Below, one piece after another: positions 62,333 to 64,000 of a stretch of DNA of 64,000 nucleotides. A program made the translations under genes and the position numbers. Numbering within the stretch: position 1 is the first letter of the stretch; each line of letters begins with the position of its first letter. Under the pieces are notes generated by a model that worked only from the letters and a program-made list of their open reading frames with translations, was not told where the DNA came from and did not search any database. The stretch comes from Gorsachius magnificus (lineage: Eukaryota > Chordata > Aves > Pelecaniformes > Ardeidae), in contig CM067081.1 of the NCBI GenBank assembly GCA_034008185.1, positions 156,518,258 through 156,582,257 of the forward strand. Reading direction: 5' to 3'.

Positions 62333-62608
62333 TAATAGAATCATTTACATTGGAAAGGACCTTTAAAATCATCAAGTCCAACTGCAAACCTGGCAAGTCC
62401 ACCACTAAACCATGTCCCTAAGCACCACATCCCACATCTACCCATCTTTTAAATTCCTCCAGGGATGGGGAGTCAACCACTTCCCTGGGCACCTTGTTCC
62501 AAAGGGATAACCCTTTCAGTGAAGAAATTTTTCCTAATATCCAATCTAAACCTTCCCTTGTGCAACTTGAGGCTGTTTCCTCTCGTCCTGTCACTTGTTA
62601 CTTGGGGA
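62333..62608 (-). mobile_element. CR1: 5'-truncated CR1 3' end
   Basis: The plus strand reads AATAGAATCATTTACATTGG, then GACCTTTAAAATCATCAAGT, continuing through ACCACTTCCCTGGGCA and GAAGAAATTTTTCCTAATAT to CTCTCGTCCTGTCACTTGTT. This is the reverse complement of the last ~275 bp of a CR1 of the GATGATCTTAAAGG 3' type. Only one tail octamer remains and the CACATC word near 62,424-62,440 is partly duplicated. Moderately diverged, no coding capacity. Confidence 0.94.
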
Positions 62609-64000
62609 AGTTTCTCTTCCCCATTTCCCTCCTACAATGTCTCCAGTCCTTCCACCTTCCCCAACTGGTCTCCTTCCCTGTCTCTGCTCACCTCTCTGTC
62701 TCCCTGGGACTGAGGACAGGTATGAGATTGGCCTGGCGCAGCATCACTGCACCTTTGGAACAGACCTTGCAGAAATGTCACCCAGCAGGAGATGAGGAGG
62801 AAGCAAGAACACGAAGGAGGCAACTTCTGGTCTAGAAGCTCTCGGCCCCATTTTGCTCGCACTAAAGTCAGTCAGGGTTAAACCAGAGGACATCAGTGTT
62901 AGCCAGTGCCACATACACCTAAGTGTCCTCAGTTCTCTATTGCTGGTACCCCTAGTTTCACAAGCTCAGGTTATGGATACAATTGTGATATGTATTATTC
63001 ATATTGCTTTCTAATTTTAAGCCATATTAGACTTTACAGTAAGGGCCTTATTCTGCACTCAGCAGGCTCTACCCAGTCCCAGTGTCCATAGGGTGGTGAC
63101 ATGCAAGTGAGGACACAACCTTTCCCTAGCTACTTTAAAAATCCAAATGTCAGCCAAGCTAAGGCAGCCTTATTATACATTCAGTTTGCAAGCAATAAAT
63201 TATTCCCTTTCCAAAAAGTTGCTCTCCACAAGAATAAGCACAGTCAGGTGGGCTTTAGTAAAAGTGCAATGTTCTGGTAAGTTAGGTACACATGAAAAGG
63301 CATATGGCACTTTTTTAATCATTTTTCAGTGAATTGGGTCCAACTTATGAAAAGTATAATCACAGGGTTTGCAGCTGATAAGATTTGTAGTTCACTTTAA
63401 AAATTCATCTTTTCATGTAAATTAATTACTGAAATACTGAGAACAGAAATATGTCTAACAATGCTTTGCTAATGATCTAGAACTATGTTTTTTTCTTTAA
63501 TGTTTCAATGTTTAATTCTATATTCTGCATGAAATGGGAATGCGGATGGTTCTATATACCTTTTTTAAAAAAAATTAAAAAAGAAGATATTTGAAATAAT
63601 TTTCTTCTAGACAATTTCTCTGGATAAGAGTATGGAAAACAAACATGTCTCTCCTAAACAAAGGACTACCACACTTATATCTAATCCCACTCTTGTCTGC
63701 ACTAACATAAATCAGGACAATAACTAAAGCCAATAGGATGACATGGGGTCAAACCAGTTTGAAATCTGAATGAAGACCACACACTTTCCATCCTTTAGAA
63801 ACACTCGTACCATTTTGCTGTTGCGTCTCCTAACTAGACTTCACTTTCTGTTTTTTACATACCAGCGTAAGATTAACACACAGACATTCATGGATTTAAA
63901 TTGAAATGAAACAAAAATAAATTCAATTAAATGCTTCTCTCCAAGGGTGAGTCAGGCAAGTTAGAAGCTTTCTGCTGCCATTTCCTTTAGTGATATACAG
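62609..64000. other. Non-coding DNA to window end
   Basis: CT-rich for about 100 bp after the CR1 fragment, then AT-rich. No gene or known repeat recognised. An A/T-rich low-complexity patch is at 63,560-63,605. Confidence 0.65.

Noticed and set aside
1..64000. CRISPR array, prokaryotic operon, phage or integrated virus
   Set aside because: No regularly spaced direct repeats, no densely packed genes and no gag/pol/env- or capsid-like frames; the only reverse transcriptases are non-LTR CR1 type.
1..64000. tRNA, rRNA or well-known microRNA genes
   Set aside because: No cloverleaf with A/B boxes, no rRNA core words and none of the familiar microRNA seeds in a suitable hairpin were found by reading; a covariance-model scan was not possible.

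Overview
The window looks like a gene-poor stretch of a bird (or close archosaur) nuclear chromosome. The evidence is the repeat content. There are at least six clear copies of chicken-repeat-1 (CR1) LINE retrotransposons from several subfamilies, on both strands, and two keep the diagnostic ATTCTATG-type 3' tail. The rest is AT-rich, CpG-poor, non-coding DNA with dense stops in all frames. I found no host protein-coding gene, rRNA, tRNA, CRISPR array or prokaryotic operon. The species cannot be named from the sequence.

Layout. Positions 5-255 are one long imperfect palindrome (two ~125-bp arms meeting near 131), probably an old hairpin-type repeat. Positions 263-15,040 are non-coding, with a (GA)15 microsatellite, a short tandem duplication and weak remnants of old repeats. 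Positions 15,040-19,201 hold a nearly full-length plus-strand CR1 with 5' UTR, ORF1 (esterase-like), ORF2 endonuclease, ORF2 reverse transcriptase and 3' tail. It is disabled by frameshifts, stops, a probable lost esterase His, a mutated reverse-transcriptase Asp and a 23-bp in-place microinversion. Positions 19,202-46,340 are non-coding apart from a badly decayed reverse-transcriptase scrap at 23,467 and some plausible regulatory sequence. Positions 46,340-47,720 are strikingly G/C-rich with a CpG-dense core and G-quadruplex potential, and are the only promoter-like island in the window. The right third carries minus-strand 5'-truncated CR1 tails at 48,510, 52,510, 56,381 and 62,333, and a 2.2-kb plus-strand CR1 at 58,340-60,542 with an almost complete reverse transcriptase.

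How the parts work together. In an active CR1, ORF1 (RNA binding plus esterase-like) and ORF2 (apurinic-type endonuclease plus reverse transcriptase) carry out target-primed reverse transcription starting at the 3' tail, which explains the many 5'-truncated copies. No copy here looks able to move by itself. The observations most worth a second look are the CR1 microinversion, the palindrome at the left edge, the isolated CpG island with a consensus minus-strand splice donor, and a tight Grainyhead-like plus inverted-ETS site cluster at 53,801-53,826.
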